Source of the DNA: an uncultured Rubripirellula sp.
GTDB taxonomy: Bacteria; Planctomycetota; Planctomycetia; Pirellulales; Pirellulaceae
Length of the DNA: 64,000 nucleotides
Direction: 5' to 3'
Assembly: GCA_938075415.1 (NCBI GenBank)
Contig: CALJHC010000003.1
Location: forward strand, 1,009,900 to 1,073,899
Both the position numbers and the translations under genes were made by a program. The notes beneath the pieces were generated by a model. The model saw only the letters and a list, made by a program, of their open reading frames with translations, was not told the DNA's origin and ran no database searches. Positions 10,447 through 21,111 of the stretch are shown here, in pieces (the first letter of the stretch is position 1; every line of letters begins with the position of its first letter).

Positions 10447-11003
10447 GGATTAACGAACCTCAAAGGACAACTCAATTCCCTTTTAACAACCTTACATTTC
10501 AACCTAAGAAAAAACATTTTTTCGTCAGAACACCCAACCTCATTCTCACAGCAGAAAACCTCTTGTCACCAAAACTTGATTCTGGCCTCACCGGAGATTC
10601 CTCGCCACCTCGTAATGAGTCCCGGGGGCAAACCTCATTTCAAACCAAATTTAACCGGACAGGTTTCGGTCATTCCCCGGATTAACCAACAGAGCAGGCA
10701 CTGGCTCAGAGAACCTGCATTTGCGACGGTTTAGCAGAAGAATACCCTCTCGATGCGATTCATGGCAAGATTCCAGAGAGTCACCCGCCATCTTCAGCAG
10801 AACCGAGCGTGGACTTCGATGGTGAAGGGAGTTTTTTTTAAGAATTCGCACCGACGGGTTTTTAACCGCCTTAAAATACGAACGACATCGCTAATGGAAA
10901 AAAGGATCGTTCAACCTGCCGCGTCGCAGTGCCTTCAAATCAAGTCGGTCGTTAACATATACCTCACATCACTGAATGATGAACCCCAATATCGATTTCT
11001 GAA
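10447..11003. other. Intergenic region, no gene seen
   Basis: It separates the minus-strand cytochrome protein from the plus-strand small membrane protein, so it should hold two divergent promoters. The short open frames in it, such as 10753-11016, have no protein-like composition. I see no RNA gene, repeat or convincing terminator. Confidence 0.6.
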
Positions 11004-11330
11004 ATGCCACACATAAATCCTGATCAGCCGGTCATACGGTCGGGGTCACCATTCAAATTGGGGACGGCCACCACGCCAAAACACCATCGAACTGAATTCA
11101 ACAGCTCTCAAAATTACATCGCTTCAGGTTCGGTACTTGCTGCTCTACTTATCCTTTTTTTTGAACTTGTCGCTGCAGTAACTTTTCCAGAAGGTGCTTT
11201 GTTGATTGCAGTGCTGGGAGTTTGCCTCAGCTTTTTTGGTATTCAATCGAGCAGGAAGAAGGCAGCAACCACCTTATTGCTGATTCATCTTGTCATTTTG
11301 ATCGCCTGCTATCGGGAAGTGATGACTTGA
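11004..11330 (+). CDS. Small membrane protein of unknown function
   Basis: Not recognised. The 108-residue product has a polar N-terminus of about 40 residues, then two hydrophobic segments close together (around residues 42-80, IASGSVLAALLILFFELVAA and a second starting LIAVLGVCLSFFGI), a basic turn SSRKKAA, and a third hydrophobic stretch TTLLLIHLVILIACY near the C-terminus. This is what a small inner-membrane protein looks like, and the composition is not that of a random frame. The ribosome site before ATG 11004 is weak. It precedes the Gfo/Idh oxidoreductase by 86 bases on the same strand and may share its transcript. Confidence 0.5.
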   Translation: MPHINPDQPVIRSGSPFKLGTATTPKHHRTEFNSSQNYIASGSVLAALLILFFELVAAVTFPEGALLIAVLGVCLSFFGIQSSRKKAATTLLLIHLVILIACYREVMT

Positions 11331-11416
11331 AAAGATAACAACGTCGGTATCTCTGCAGTTCACAAAAAACATTACGAATTACAACACCTCAGAACCCGCT
11401 TTGGAATTTTGAAAAC

Positions 11417-12856
11417 ATGAAGAAACTCGAACGTCGTGAATTCCTGACCCGCACCTTAGCTTTCGGCGGCGCCGCTGCTTTATCAACCACCCAACTAAAA
11501 GCTGCAAATGCTAATAGCGATGTCAACCTAGGTTTCATTAGTTGTGGTGGACGTGCTGGCCAATTAATGGGCCAGTTTTCCAAAGTTGATGGAGTTAACA
11601 TCGCAGGTCTATGTGACCCCGACGAAAATCGACTAGGACTAGCAAAACAACGGTTTCCCAAAGCAGAAGGATGGTCGGACCTTCGTGACCTTATTGAGTC
11701 GGACACCATCGATGCTGTTGTCGTTGCGACCTGTAATCACTGGCATTGTCTGGCAGCGATCTGGGCAATGCAGGCTGGCAAAGATGTCTATGTCGAGAAA
11801 CCACTGTCTCATAGTCAATGGGAAGGTAAGCAAACCGTCGCCGCTGCCCGCAAGTACAACAGGATCTGTCAACTCGGAACGCAGCAGAGGTCGGATCCGA
11901 TGCAAACAGAGATTAAAAAATTCCTCCACGAAGAGAGAGGACTCGGAAATCTTATCGCTGCGAGAGTCAATCGTTACGGTATTCGACCGTCAATTGGCAA
12001 ACGGAACACTCCCCTTCCAATCGATAAGAATCTTGCTTACGACCTTTGGCTTGGACCCGCTCAAGATCAGCCGATCTACAGGAAAGCCTTGCATTACGAT
12101 TGGCATTGGGATTGGAACACAGGTTCTGGTGAAATGGGTAACTGGGGGGTGCATGTCTTGGATGATGTTCGAAACAATGTCTTCCAAGACGCTGTTTCAT
12201 TGCCGAAGCGAATCTTGGGTGGTGGCGGCCGTGTCGCCTTAAATGACGCTGGACAATCGCCAAACGTACACTTTGCGTATTTTGATACTGGCACCATTCC
12301 AGTTGTGATTGGACTTTCTAACCTTCCGGCGGAACCTGGCGGGAAAAAGAGCCCTGCCCACCCCGGGCCCAGCAGTGGCTATGTCGTTTACTGCGAGGGA
12401 GGTCGCTACGAAGGTCAACGTGGACGAGGAGTTGCCTATGATTACGACGGTAAAGTCATCCGTGAATTCCGAGGCAATGGGGATGTGAGGCATCAGCAAA
12501 ACTTTATTGATGCTGTGCGTGCTCAAGATCGTTCAATTCTAAATGCCGAAGTAGAAGTCGGAAATGACAGCACTGGATGGTGCAATCTTGCCAATGTTGC
12601 TGTTCGGTGCGGGAACACGTACTCCGCTGATACGGCAAACGGGGTCCAACTTGATCAATGGAAAGATCTATTGGGTGAGATGGGCCAACATCTGCAATCT
12701 CACAACCTTTCTTTCGACGATGATTCAATCAAACTCAGTCCCATGCTTGAATTGAGCACAGAAACTGAAACGTTTACCGGGGATTACGCCGCGTCCGCCA
12801 ATCAATTTCTGAAAAGAGAATACCGCTCTGGATTTGAAGTTCCTGAAATTACTTGA
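11417..12856 (+). CDS. Gfo/Idh/MocA-family oxidoreductase, Tat-exported
   Basis: NAD(P)-dependent oxidoreductase-fold protein. It opens with a Tat signal, RREFLTRTLAFGGAAAL near residues 6-22, so it acts outside the cytoplasm, as many planctomycete members do. The Rossmann fold follows (VNLGFISCGGRAGQLM, near residue 37) and the family motif VYVEKPLSHS is near residue 128. The C-terminal part has the conserved LWLGPAQDQPIYR and WHWDWNTGSGEMGNWGVH blocks of planctomycete homologues. Exported members probably carry their nicotinamide cofactor with them and act on sugars, sometimes as glycosidase-like enzymes; the substrate here is unknown. A strong terminator lies about 70 bases beyond its stop. 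Confidence 0.92.
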   Translation: MKKLERREFLTRTLAFGGAAALSTTQLKAANANSDVNLGFISCGGRAGQLMGQFSKVDGVNIAGLCDPDENRLGLAKQRFPKAEGWSDLRDLIESDTIDAVVVATCNHWHCLAAIWAMQAGKDVYVEKPLSHSQWEGKQTVAAARKYNRICQLGTQQRSDPMQTEIKKFLHEERGLGNLIAARVNRYGIRPSIGKRNTPLPIDKNLAYDLWLGPAQDQPIYRKALHYDWHWDWNTGSGEMGNWGVHVLDDVRNNVFQDAVSLPKRILGGGGRVALNDAGQSPNVHFAYFDTGTIPVVIGLSNLPAEPGGKKSPAHPGPSSGYVVYCEGGRYEGQRGRGVAYDYDGKVIREFRGNGDVRHQQNFIDAVRAQDRSILNAEVEVGNDSTGWCNLANVAVRCGNTYSADTANGVQLDQWKDLLGEMGQHLQSHNLSFDDDSIKLSPMLELSTETETFTGDYAASANQFLKREYRSGFEVPEIT

Positions 12857-12924
12857 TTATCAGGCGAACTACAGAGATAAGCATTGATCAATGCTAAAGC
12901 CAACGTCCTGCTGCAATATCAAAG

Positions 12925-12963
12925 AACGCGGTATCGCCGAACATCGGTGTGCTGCGTTTTTTT
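12925..12963 (+). terminator. Rho-independent terminator after the Gfo/Idh gene
   Basis: A long hairpin (arms starting AACGCGGTAT and ending GTGCTGCGTT, with several G-U pairs and one bulge, small loop ACA) runs straight into seven T residues. It lies about 70 bases after the stop at 12856 and should end that transcript. Confidence 0.8.
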
Positions 12964-13098
12964 CTAGGCGACACCACTAGATTGCCGAACTGGCTATCAA
13001 GTGAGCATCCTTGTCATTAGCCTGACACCAAGCATCAACGTTTATCGCGAAACGACCTGAATCTCATCAATCAAATCTGGTAATCCACTGCCTCAGAG

Positions 13099-14217
13099 TC
13101 ACTCAACTGTGAATCTATGGATCGTGACTTCTCGAAGACTCTCACCGGGCTTCAGTAGCGTGGTGGGAAATGAGGAGACATTGGGCGCATTTGGGTAATG
13201 CTGAGTTTCCAGACAAAACGCTTCGTGGCTCGCAAAACCGTTTGACCTTTCGTTTCCCGGTAGGTGATTCGCAGTGTAGAGCTGCATCCCAGGTTGGGTT
13301 GTTTCGATTTCCAACCCCCGCCCGCTCTTGGGATCAACGACTTTCGCAGCCCGTCGCAGTGATCCCGGCTCACCTCGTACCACGAAGCAATGATCGTAAC
13401 CTTTGGTGTGTGCTAATTCATCTAATCTGAGATCGAAAGAAGTTGGTGTTCGAAAGTCCAACGGAGTTCCACCAACCTCATTCAATTGCCCGCTGGGTAT
13501 TAGGTCAGCATCCACGTCAAGCCATTGATCTGCATGAATTGTGGCGATATGGTCCATTGCAGATCCGCTCCGCACACCCGCAAGATTCCAATAACTGTGA
13601 TTGGTCAAATTCACATGCGTTGGAGCATCCGTCGTGGCACTGTATTCAATCTTCAGCTCATCTTGATCGTTCCATGTGTAGAGAGCATTCGCCGTCACTG
13701 TACCTGGATAACCCTCTTCACCGTGTGGGCTTTTCAAACTGAATCTGACTCCAACCTCACTCTCACCCTCAATCGCCTCACCGAGCCAAAATTGATAAGA
13801 GAAATTCTTCTTACCACCATGGATGTGGTGCTTCCCAGAGTTAACCGTTACCTGATAGTTTTGTCCATCAATCGTGAACTTTCCCTCTTTGATTCGGTTA
13901 CAAAACCGTCCCACGGAACTTCCAAAATATGGATGCCCCGCCAAATAGGGATCAAGCCGATTGAAACTCAAATTAACATTACCTAGGTTCCCCTCGCGAT
14001 CCGGAACGATGACATCCAATAAGGTTGCGCCAAAATTCATCACCGATACGGAGTGCCCTTTGGAGTTAAAAAGAGTGAAGCGTGTGACTTCTTGGCCATC
14101 TGCAGTGGTACCAAAGACCTCAGTTTCTATCTTCATATCGGTCGATTCAGCGTTGGCGTTGGCGAGGTTAAAAAGAGCTGCAAAAACTATCGCGTTAAAA
14201 ATCAATCTCGGTAACAT
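13099..14217 (-). CDS. galM: Aldose 1-epimerase (galactose mutarotase), secreted
   Basis: Interconverts the alpha and beta anomers of aldoses. The active-site blocks are all present: KHHIHGGKKNF, the catalytic His in VNLTNHSYWNLAG, and the catalytic Glu in CLETQHYPNAPN near the C-terminus. The reading frame is open upstream to 14307, but ATG 14217 is preferred. It is preceded by AAAAAGAAG about six bases upstream and directly followed by a signal peptide (PRLIFNAIVFAALFNLANA), so the enzyme is exported. It diverges from the tRNA-dihydrouridine synthase gene, whose start lies about 78 bases away, so the two promoters share that gap. It probably serves sugar uptake from polysaccharides. The length is normal for the family. 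Confidence 0.93.
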   Translation of the reverse strand: MLPRLIFNAIVFAALFNLANANAESTDMKIETEVFGTTADGQEVTRFTLFNSKGHSVSVMNFGATLLDVIVPDREGNLGNVNLSFNRLDPYLAGHPYFGSSVGRFCNRIKEGKFTIDGQNYQVTVNSGKHHIHGGKKNFSYQFWLGEAIEGESEVGVRFSLKSPHGEEGYPGTVTANALYTWNDQDELKIEYSATTDAPTHVNLTNHSYWNLAGVRSGSAMDHIATIHADQWLDVDADLIPSGQLNEVGGTPLDFRTPTSFDLRLDELAHTKGYDHCFVVRGEPGSLRRAAKVVDPKSGRGLEIETTQPGMQLYTANHLPGNERSNGFASHEAFCLETQHYPNAPNVSSFPTTLLKPGESLREVTIHRFTVE

Positions 14218-14294
14218 GATGACTTCTTTTTCTCGATTCGTGTACCAGACACATTGTTCTGCACAGCATATCCCACTGGCTATTGGAAAGCAGG

Positions 14295-15392
14295 ATGCCT
14301 GAAGCAAATAACGATTATCAGATCATGCCGACGCATCTGACTGAACTGAAACCACTTTTCATCGGCGATGTCAAAATAGGGTTTCCTGTCGTCCAAGCTG
14401 CTTTATCAGGCTATAGTGACTTGCCGATGCGAGTCATCGCTCGTCGCCATGGTGCTCCCTACAGCCTCTGCGAGGTGATGCTCGATCAGTTTTTACTTGC
14501 GTTAAGCAAGCGAGAAAAAACAAAACATTTCTTGGATATTCACCCCGAAGAGCATCCAGTCGGCGGACAACTGATGGGTGCTGAACCTGAGCAGTTTTCC
14601 GCAGGCGCGTTGAAATTGGTGGAAGCCGGCTTCGATATTATCGATGTGAATTTTGGCTGCCCTGTAAAGAAAGTTCTTGGCCGCTGTCGCGGTGGGTTTC
14701 ATCTTTCTCAGCCTAAAGTTGCCATCGAAATTCTAAGACGCACCAGAGATAATGTTCCTGATCAAATACCAGTGACGGTAAAAATGCGGCGAGGTATTGA
14801 TGATTCACAGGAGAGTCGTGACAAATTCTTTGAAATTCTAGAAGGTGCTATCAACGCAGGAATTGCTGCCGTAACCATTCATGGCAGAACGGTTGTGCAA
14901 CGTTACGTAGGCCCCAGTCGTTGGGAATTCCTACGAGAGGTTAAAAAACAGATTGGTCAACGAATCAAAATCCTTGGAAGTGGCGACCTTTTCAGCGCAA
15001 TGGATTGCCTCAACATGATTCAACAAACCGGCATTGACGGAGTGACCGTCGCTCGCGGTGCGATTGGAAACCCATGGATTTTCAGCCAATGCCTGGCTCT
15101 TGCTCGTGGTGATGCTTTACCGCCCCCTGCAACGCTGAGGACTCAAGCCGACGTCATGCGTGAACACTTTTTGTTGTGTGAACAAACTTACCCCGAAGGT
15201 CGCGCGCCGCTCCTGATGAGAAAGTTTTGCATCAAGTATTCTCAAAGTCATCCACAACACGAAGTGGTGCGCGTTGAGATGGCTCGCATTCGATCGCGAA
15301 ATGACTTCGAAGCGGTGTTGGCAAAACATTATGAGAACGATTGTGTGGGGCAGTACATCCCAACTGAGGTCCATCGCACACAGGAGGAATAA
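14295..15392 (+). CDS. dus: tRNA-dihydrouridine synthase (DusB-like)
   Basis: Flavoenzyme reducing uridines in the D-loop of tRNA. The chain shows VQAALSGYSDLPMR near the start (FMN site), GGQLMGAEPEQF, the catalytic Cys in DVNFGCPVKKV, VTVKMRRGIDD, the His block VTIHGRTVVQRYVG, and GSGDLFSAMDCLNMIQQTG followed by GVTVARGAIGNPWIF. Order and spacing match the family. The frame also allows TTG 14283; ATG 14295 is preferred because GGAAAGCAGG stands just before it. A later ATG at 14325 is possible. The next gene is convergent, 31 bases away. Confidence 0.92.
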   Translation: MPEANNDYQIMPTHLTELKPLFIGDVKIGFPVVQAALSGYSDLPMRVIARRHGAPYSLCEVMLDQFLLALSKREKTKHFLDIHPEEHPVGGQLMGAEPEQFSAGALKLVEAGFDIIDVNFGCPVKKVLGRCRGGFHLSQPKVAIEILRRTRDNVPDQIPVTVKMRRGIDDSQESRDKFFEILEGAINAGIAAVTIHGRTVVQRYVGPSRWEFLREVKKQIGQRIKILGSGDLFSAMDCLNMIQQTGIDGVTVARGAIGNPWIFSQCLALARGDALPPPATLRTQADVMREHFLLCEQTYPEGRAPLLMRKFCIKYSQSHPQHEVVRVEMARIRSRNDFEAVLAKHYENDCVGQYIPTEVHRTQEE

Positions 15393-15423
15393 GCAAGCCC
15401 CAGCCAAAAGGAGATCTCCTATC

Positions 15424-16878
15424 CTACTCTTCATCCTTTTTGTACTGATCCAGTCGCCGATAAAGGGTTCTGGCCCCAATACCAAGCACCTTTGCCGCTT
15501 CTTCGCGATTGTCATGCGTTAAACGCAGCGTTTCTTCGATCGCCCAACGCTCGATAACATTCAAGGGCTGACCGATGAGGCCAGAATCCCCGGTAAAAAC
15601 CGGTACTGCCTGATCAACTTGCGTATCTTCTTGTCCCACTAGTTCAGGCGGTAGGTCATCAAGATCAAGCTTGCCATCGGTATCCAAAACCACCATGGTC
15701 TCGACAAAATTCCGCAACTCCCTGACGTTACCTGGCCAGTCGTACTCAAAAAACCGCTTTGTCACCGCCGGAGTAAAGTGAGCAACCTGCTTATCATGCC
15801 TCCGCAAAAAGAACTTCCTAAAGTGGTCCATCAGCGGCACAACATCTTCCAGACGTTCGCGAAGAGCAGGTAGTTCCACCGTGACCACTCTCAATCGATG
15901 ATAAAGATCCTTCCTGAATCCACCTCCATCAATCATTCCTTCCAAAGGTCGATTCGTCGCAGAGATCAGACGAACATTCACTTTGATCGTCTTGTTGTCA
16001 CCAACTCGCGTTATCTGATTCTCCTCCAAGACTCTCAGCAACTTGATCTGAGTACTCATCGGCATGTCGCCGACTTCATCCAAAAACAACGTCCCACCGT
16101 TTGCATATTGGAATGCACCCTCTCGGTCGGCAACCGCATCGGTGAAGGAGCCTTTTACGTGACCAAACAACTCGCTTTCAACTAAGTTTTCCGCGATTGC
16201 CCCGGTATTCATGGCAACAATGCGTTTGCTTCGACGTGGGCTATTTTGATGAATCGCCTGAGCAATCACTTCTTTACCCGTACCGTTTTCACCGGTAATC
16301 AAGACTGTCGCATCGGTTGCGGCGATGCGTCGAACCCGGTCGACGACATCCTGCATTTTCTTGCTGACATAAATAATACCTTCGAATCCAAACCGCTCGT
16401 CCAAACGTTGAAGTAGTTCCGTATTCTGCCGTTTCAACAGCACTGCTTCAGCTGCTTTCTCCGCAATCGCACGTAATCGGTTTGGCGTGATTGGCTTTTC
16501 AAGAAAATTAAAAGCTCCGCGCTGCATTGCTTCAACTGCAACAGGAACGGTTGCGTGACCGGTCACCATTACTACCTGACAATCGGGAAGCCGCTCACTG
16601 GCCAACTTTAGAATTTGCATTCCATCAACATCATTCATCACCATATCAGTAATGACGATGTCGTATGTCTCTCGTTCAATTAACTTTGCGGCCTCGGGTC
16701 CACTTGTGGCAACTTCGCATTGATAGCCGACCTTCTCAAGACTTTCTGTCATTGCTCGAGCGTGAGCCGATTCGTTATCGACAACAAGTAGCCTAAGCAA
16801 GGCTGTGTTCAAACCTTTCGAAGTGGTATCAGAAATGGCGGTTGGATTGCTGGAGGACTTTTCTTGGTTGAGTGTCAT
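15424..16878 (-). CDS. NtrC-family response regulator with AAA+ domain
   Basis: Transcription regulator of two-component type. A receiver domain comes first (LLRLLVVDNESAHARAM; phosphoacceptor Asp in IVITDMVMNDVDG). The central AAA+ domain has Walker A GENGTGKE, Walker B TLFLDEVGDMP and the arginine-finger region. At the C-terminus a Fis-type helix-turn-helix (EEAAKVLGIGARTLYRRL) binds DNA. The sigma-54 contact loop, normally GAFTGA, is GSFTDA here. The frame is open to 16947, but ATG 16878 has a GAGAG ribosome site 4-8 bases upstream and gives the normal N-terminus. No histidine kinase is adjacent, so its partner is elsewhere. Confidence 0.92.
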   Translation of the reverse strand: MTLNQEKSSSNPTAISDTTSKGLNTALLRLLVVDNESAHARAMTESLEKVGYQCEVATSGPEAAKLIERETYDIVITDMVMNDVDGMQILKLASERLPDCQVVMVTGHATVPVAVEAMQRGAFNFLEKPITPNRLRAIAEKAAEAVLLKRQNTELLQRLDERFGFEGIIYVSKKMQDVVDRVRRIAATDATVLITGENGTGKEVIAQAIHQNSPRRSKRIVAMNTGAIAENLVESELFGHVKGSFTDAVADREGAFQYANGGTLFLDEVGDMPMSTQIKLLRVLEENQITRVGDNKTIKVNVRLISATNRPLEGMIDGGGFRKDLYHRLRVVTVELPALRERLEDVVPLMDHFRKFFLRRHDKQVAHFTPAVTKRFFEYDWPGNVRELRNFVETMVVLDTDGKLDLDDLPPELVGQEDTQVDQAVPVFTGDSGLIGQPLNVIERWAIEETLRLTHDNREEAAKVLGIGARTLYRRLDQYKKDEE

Positions 16879-17145
16879 GATTCTCTCGCAAGGCAAAACT
16901 CGTTCGACATGCGCAAATAAGCCTTCGAACGTTTTAAAGATTCTCACGCAGGCACTTCAGCCCAACGTAAAATCGGGTTATCTCACACCGGAAGTCGCAC
17001 CTCAGCTGTACACCCAATTCCGGCAATCAGGTTAGTGATCAAGTTAAAAACGCCAAGCTGACAATTGATTGATCACATCAGTCGTTTTGGAATCAGAAAT
17101 GCGGCGTAATGGATCGGACAGATAATTTATCCAACCCGAAACCAT

Positions 17146-20100
17146 CTAGGACGTTAGACCAGCGTATCGGCTTTGCAACGACTCTACCTCAAGTGGCTTT
17201 TCACGGGTCGCCCTCATTGCACGCAATGCCGCTTCGGCAGCGGCGGTCGTTGTGATACACGGTACACCGTGCTGCACAGCTGCTGCACGAATTCGGCCCT
17301 CATCTGTACGAGCACCCTTTCCACTCGGCGTGTTAAGGATGAGTTGAACATCCCCATTTTTCAGGTAATCGATCAGGTTTGGATGGCCTTCAGCCAATTT
17401 CTTAACAACAGTAACCTCAACCCCGTCCTCACTCAATCTTGCTGCAGTACCAGCTGTCGCCAAAATCTCAAAACCCAGATCTCGCAATTGAGTTCCGAGA
17501 TCTTTTGCGGCGTCCTTGTGACGTGAGGTCAAGCTGATAAACACTTTTCCACTTTCAGGCAGAAGGCTGCCGGCTGCAATTTGACTCTTGGCAAATGCAG
17601 TCGAAAATTTATCGCTTATTCCCATCACTTCGCCAGTGCTTCGCATTTCGGGTCCGAGCACGATATCGACCCCCGCAAACTTTCGGAAAGGAAAAACACT
17701 CTCCTTGATTGAGACATGACTTGGTATCGGTTCCTCTGTGATACCGAGCTCTTTCAATTTCATTCCAGTCATCACTTTTGTCGCTAAATTAGCCACGGGA
17801 ATCCCCGTAGACTTCGCTACAAAAGGTGCTGTCCGGCTCGCCCTCGGATTGACCTCCAAAATGTACAAGACTGCTCCGCTATCGTTACGCTTGACGGCAA
17901 ATTGAATGTTCATCAGCCCAACTACCTGCAGCGATGCCGCCAACTTCGCGGTCGCCTCCCTGATTTCCTGTAAGACTGGCTGCGTCAAACTGAAGGGCGG
18001 AATTGCACAAGCCGAATCACCAGAGTGAACACCAGCCTCCTCAATGTGTTCCATGATTCCCATGATCACACAATCTTCACCATCGGAGATAGCGTCAACA
18101 TCTACCTCAATTGCATCCTCGAGAAAACGATCGATCAAAACTGGCTGACCGTCTGCAACGACAAACGCCTCTGCGACATAGCGATCGAACTGTGTCTGGT
18201 CGTAACAAATCTCCATTGCACGCCCACCCAAGACAAAACTTGGACGGACCAGAGCAGGAAAGCCAATAATATTCACTTCCCTGCGAGCCTCGTCCATCGT
18301 TCGAGCGATTCCACTTGGAGGTTGCCGCAAACCGAGTTCGTCAATCAGTTTCTGAAACAACTCCCGATCCTCGGCCGTCTCAATTGTCTCAACACTTGTT
18401 CCGATAATGGGAACACCTGCTTCCTGCAGACCCCGAGCAAGGTTTAAGGGTGTCTGACCACCAAACTGTACGATCACTCCGTCAGGCTGAATCGCATCGC
18501 AGATATTCAAAACATCTTCGATCGTCAAAGGCTCGAAAAAAAGCACATCGGAGGTGTCATAGTCAGTACTGACTGTTTCTGGATTGCTGTTGACCATCAC
18601 GCTTTCGACGCCAATTTCTCGTAACGCAAAACTGGCGTGGCAGCAGCAATAATCAAATTCGATTCCTTGACCGATCCGATTTGGACCTCCACCCAGAATC
18701 ATTACCCGCTTCTTGTCACCCCTGGGTGGCAACTCATCTTCCACCTCATAGGTACTGTAGTAATAAGGCGTGTAAGCCTCGAATTCCGCAGCGCAAGTGT
18801 CGACGCTTTTATAGACAGGTTTCACTCCGAGTTCTAATCGACGTGCACGAACCTTCAATTCAGTCGTACCTGTCATGCAGGCGATTTGGCGATCAGAAAA
18901 ACCACCACGCTTTGCATTTCTCATGTCCTCGTCGCTGTAGTTTTCAAGTGCTCCGAGTTCTCGAAGCCGGTTTTCTTCATCGACAATCTGCACCAAATGG
19001 TCCAAGAACCAAACATCGATGTTGGTCAGTGAGTGTACTTCCTCCATCGTCATACCTGCTTTCAAGGCATAGCGGATAAAGAACACTCGCTCGGCATTGG
19101 GCGTGCTGAGTTTCGCGCGAATCTCATCCTCATCTGGCTGAGAATCGGTCCCCCATAAATCACGATGATCACTCCCAAATCCAAATGCGCCGACTTCCAG
19201 TCCACGCATCGCTTTTTGGAAAGACTCCTGAAACGAGCGACCGATTGCCATGGTTTCACCAACACTCTTCATTTGTGTGGTGAGGGTTGCATCCGCTTCG
19301 GGGAACTTCTCAAAGGCAAATCTCGGCATTTTGGTGACGACGTAGTCAATCGTTGGCTCAAAACACGCTTTTGTTTGCTTGGTGATGTCATTGGGTAATT
19401 CCCACAGTCGGTAGCCAACCGCAAGCTTGGCTGCAATCTTTGCAATGGGAAAGCCGGTTGCCTTACTTGCCAACGCGCTTGACCGACTAACCCTGGGGTT
19501 CATCTCAATTACGATCATTCGGCCAGTGCTTGGTTCAATAGCAAATTGAATATTGCTACCTCCAGTCTCAACTCCGATCTCGCGTATTACCGCAAGTGAT
19601 GCGTCGCGCATTCGCTGATATTCTTTATCAGTCAAAGTTTGTGCAGGTGCAACAGTAATGGAGTCACCAGTATGCACCCCCATCGCATCAAAATTCTCGA
19701 TACTGCAGATAATGACAACGTTGTCATCTTTATCCCGCATCACCTCCATCTCGTACTCTTTCCAACCAATGATCGATTCCTCAATCAACACTTCAGTCAC
19801 TGGTGATTGATCGAGCCCACTTTGAACCAGCGAGTCAAACTCATCGCGGTTGTAAGCAATGGCAGATCCACTGCCCCCCATGGTGAAACTAGGCCGCACT
19901 ACAGCGGGCAATCCAACTTCCTGTAAAGCTGCGCGCGCCTCCTCAAGGGTGTGCACGGTGAAGCCGTTGCAGACATCCAGATTTATTTTCTCCATCGCTT
20001 CCTTAAACTGATCCCTCTCCTCCGCCTTAGCGATGACTGCCGCGTTTGCCCCGATCATCTCAACGTCGTGTCGTTCCAGGACACCATTCGCCTCAAGATC

Positions 20101-20400
20101 CATTGCGCAATTCAGACCGGTTTGACCACCCAATGTCGGCAATAAGGCATCGGGCTTTTCTTTGGCGATGATTTTTTCAATCATCTGCCACGTTAACGGC
20201 TCGATGTAGGTCGCATCTGCAAGACCGGGATCCGTCATGATTGTTGCGGGGTTGCTGTTAACCAAAACAACCTCATAGCCCTCTTCCCTGAGCGCTTTAC
20301 AAGCCTGCGCACCGGAGTAGTCAAACTCACAGGCCTGACCGATCACAATCGGCCCACTTCCAATGATCAGAATTTTCTTGATATCGTCACGACGTGGCAC
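17146..20400 (-). CDS. carB: Carbamoyl-phosphate synthase, large chain
   Basis: Makes carbamoyl phosphate for pyrimidines and arginine, using ammonia from the CarA subunit. Two homologous halves are visible, each with a pre-ATP-grasp motif ([20 protein letters not shown] and [20 protein letters not shown]) and an ATP-grasp domain. An oligomerisation region lies between them and a C-terminal MGS-like regulatory domain ends the chain. The frame is open to 20649, but GTG 20400 is chosen: the family begins exactly there ([16 protein letters not shown]) and GGAAG stands eight bases upstream. That gives 1084 residues, close to the usual 1070. No carA is adjacent, which is common in planctomycetes. 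It follows no other gene on this strand. Confidence 0.97.
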   Translation of the reverse strand: MPRRDDIKKILIIGSGPIVIGQACEFDYSGAQACKALREEGYEVVLVNSNPATIMTDPGLADATYIEPLTWQMIEKIIAKEKPDALLPTLGGQTGLNCAMDLEANGVLERHDVEMIGANAAVIAKAEERDQFKEAMEKINLDVCNGFTVHTLEEARAALQEVGLPAVVRPSFTMGGSGSAIAYNRDEFDSLVQSGLDQSPVTEVLIEESIIGWKEYEMEVMRDKDDNVVIICSIENFDAMGVHTGDSITVAPAQTLTDKEYQRMRDASLAVIREIGVETGGSNIQFAIEPSTGRMIVIEMNPRVSRSSALASKATGFPIAKIAAKLAVGYRLWELPNDITKQTKACFEPTIDYVVTKMPRFAFEKFPEADATLTTQMKSVGETMAIGRSFQESFQKAMRGLEVGAFGFGSDHRDLWGTDSQPDEDEIRAKLSTPNAERVFFIRYALKAGMTMEEVHSLTNIDVWFLDHLVQIVDEENRLRELGALENYSDEDMRNAKRGGFSDRQIACMTGTTELKVRARRLELGVKPVYKSVDTCAAEFEAYTPYYYSTYEVEDELPPRGDKKRVMILGGGPNRIGQGIEFDYCCCHASFALREIGVESVMVNSNPETVSTDYDTSDVLFFEPLTIEDVLNICDAIQPDGVIVQFGGQTPLNLARGLQEAGVPIIGTSVETIETAEDRELFQKLIDELGLRQPPSGIARTMDEARREVNIIGFPALVRPSFVLGGRAMEICYDQTQFDRYVAEAFVVADGQPVLIDRFLEDAIEVDVDAISDGEDCVIMGIMEHIEEAGVHSGDSACAIPPFSLTQPVLQEIREATAKLAASLQVVGLMNIQFAVKRNDSGAVLYILEVNPRASRTAPFVAKSTGIPVANLATKVMTGMKLKELGITEEPIPSHVSIKESVFPFRKFAGVDIVLGPEMRSTGEVMGISDKFSTAFAKSQIAAGSLLPESGKVFISLTSRHKDAAKDLGTQLRDLGFEILATAGTAARLSEDGVEVTVVKKLAEGHPNLIDYLKNGDVQLILNTPSGKGARTDEGRIRAAAVQHGVPCITTTAAAEAALRAMRATREKPLEVESLQSRYAGLTS

Positions 20401-21111
20401 TTTTGGTTCTTCCAGCGAATCAAGTTCAAGAGTTAGGTGAGAAAGCTGGCGGCGGATAGCTGAAACTACAAGGTGACTCCGTGCAGATGTCAGTTGTCGC
20501 CGCAGACCAAGCGGGACTCCCGCAAGATCCAGCAACCTGCAAAGACAGGTCGCAGTAGCCGACCTGATTCCCCCCATCAAATCTGACTGAAGGGATTCAT
20601 GCAAATTGCTGGGCAGGATAGCAGAAAAATGCCGAGTGGAAGAGGACATGACCCGCAGAACTTGATAACAGCCGATTTTTCCTCATCCAAGCGATGTAAT
20701 GGCGGGCGACTTCTCCGAGAGAATTGATGAAATCTGCCTAGTTTAGGTAGATTCGGACTGGATAAATAGCGTCAGGGCGTCCCGCAAATGCCCAGCGATT
20801 CACGCTTTCGAGACACCCCAGACGCAGAAGACCAAGGGATTTAAGCCAGCCAAAAATCCATTTTGGACATCGAATTCCACAGAGACCCTAAATTACAAAG
20901 TCCACGGTCCGCTTGGGTGTAGAAATCATGAACGGGTGGCAAAAGCCACAAGGTTTCTATCTGATTGAAAGCCAGTGTCATCGATCACGAGAATGACCCC
21001 AAGCATTCAGGTGCTACTCAAACCAGCACCCCAACAGATAGTTAATGTTTTTTGCCGCCGGAGAGGCCTGATGACACAAGATCACTCGCGCCAAATAACT
21101 TACTCGGAAGA
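20401..21111. other. Intergenic region upstream of carB
   Basis: About 700 bases with no supported gene. The first 249 are an open frame upstream of carB that codes for an unlikely Arg/Leu-rich extension and is more likely leader sequence. I see no attenuator, PyrR site or RNA gene I could defend, and no T-rich terminator beyond the nuclease-like gene's promoter side. Confidence 0.5.

Noticed and set aside
10753..11016. An 87-codon frame before the small membrane protein
   Set aside because: Basic, low-complexity composition and no ribosome site; overlaps the more plausible small membrane protein start.
13443..14302. Several plus-strand frames opposite galM
   Set aside because: They overlap the well-supported galM gene on the other strand.
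14218..14307. A longer N-terminus for galactose mutarotase
   Set aside because: It would place 30 Cys-rich residues before a good signal peptide; ATG 14217 has a ribosome site.
20401..20649. An 83-residue N-terminal extension on CarB
   Set aside because: The family begins at GTG 20400, which has GGAAG eight bases upstream; the extension is Arg/Leu-rich and matches nothing in CarB.
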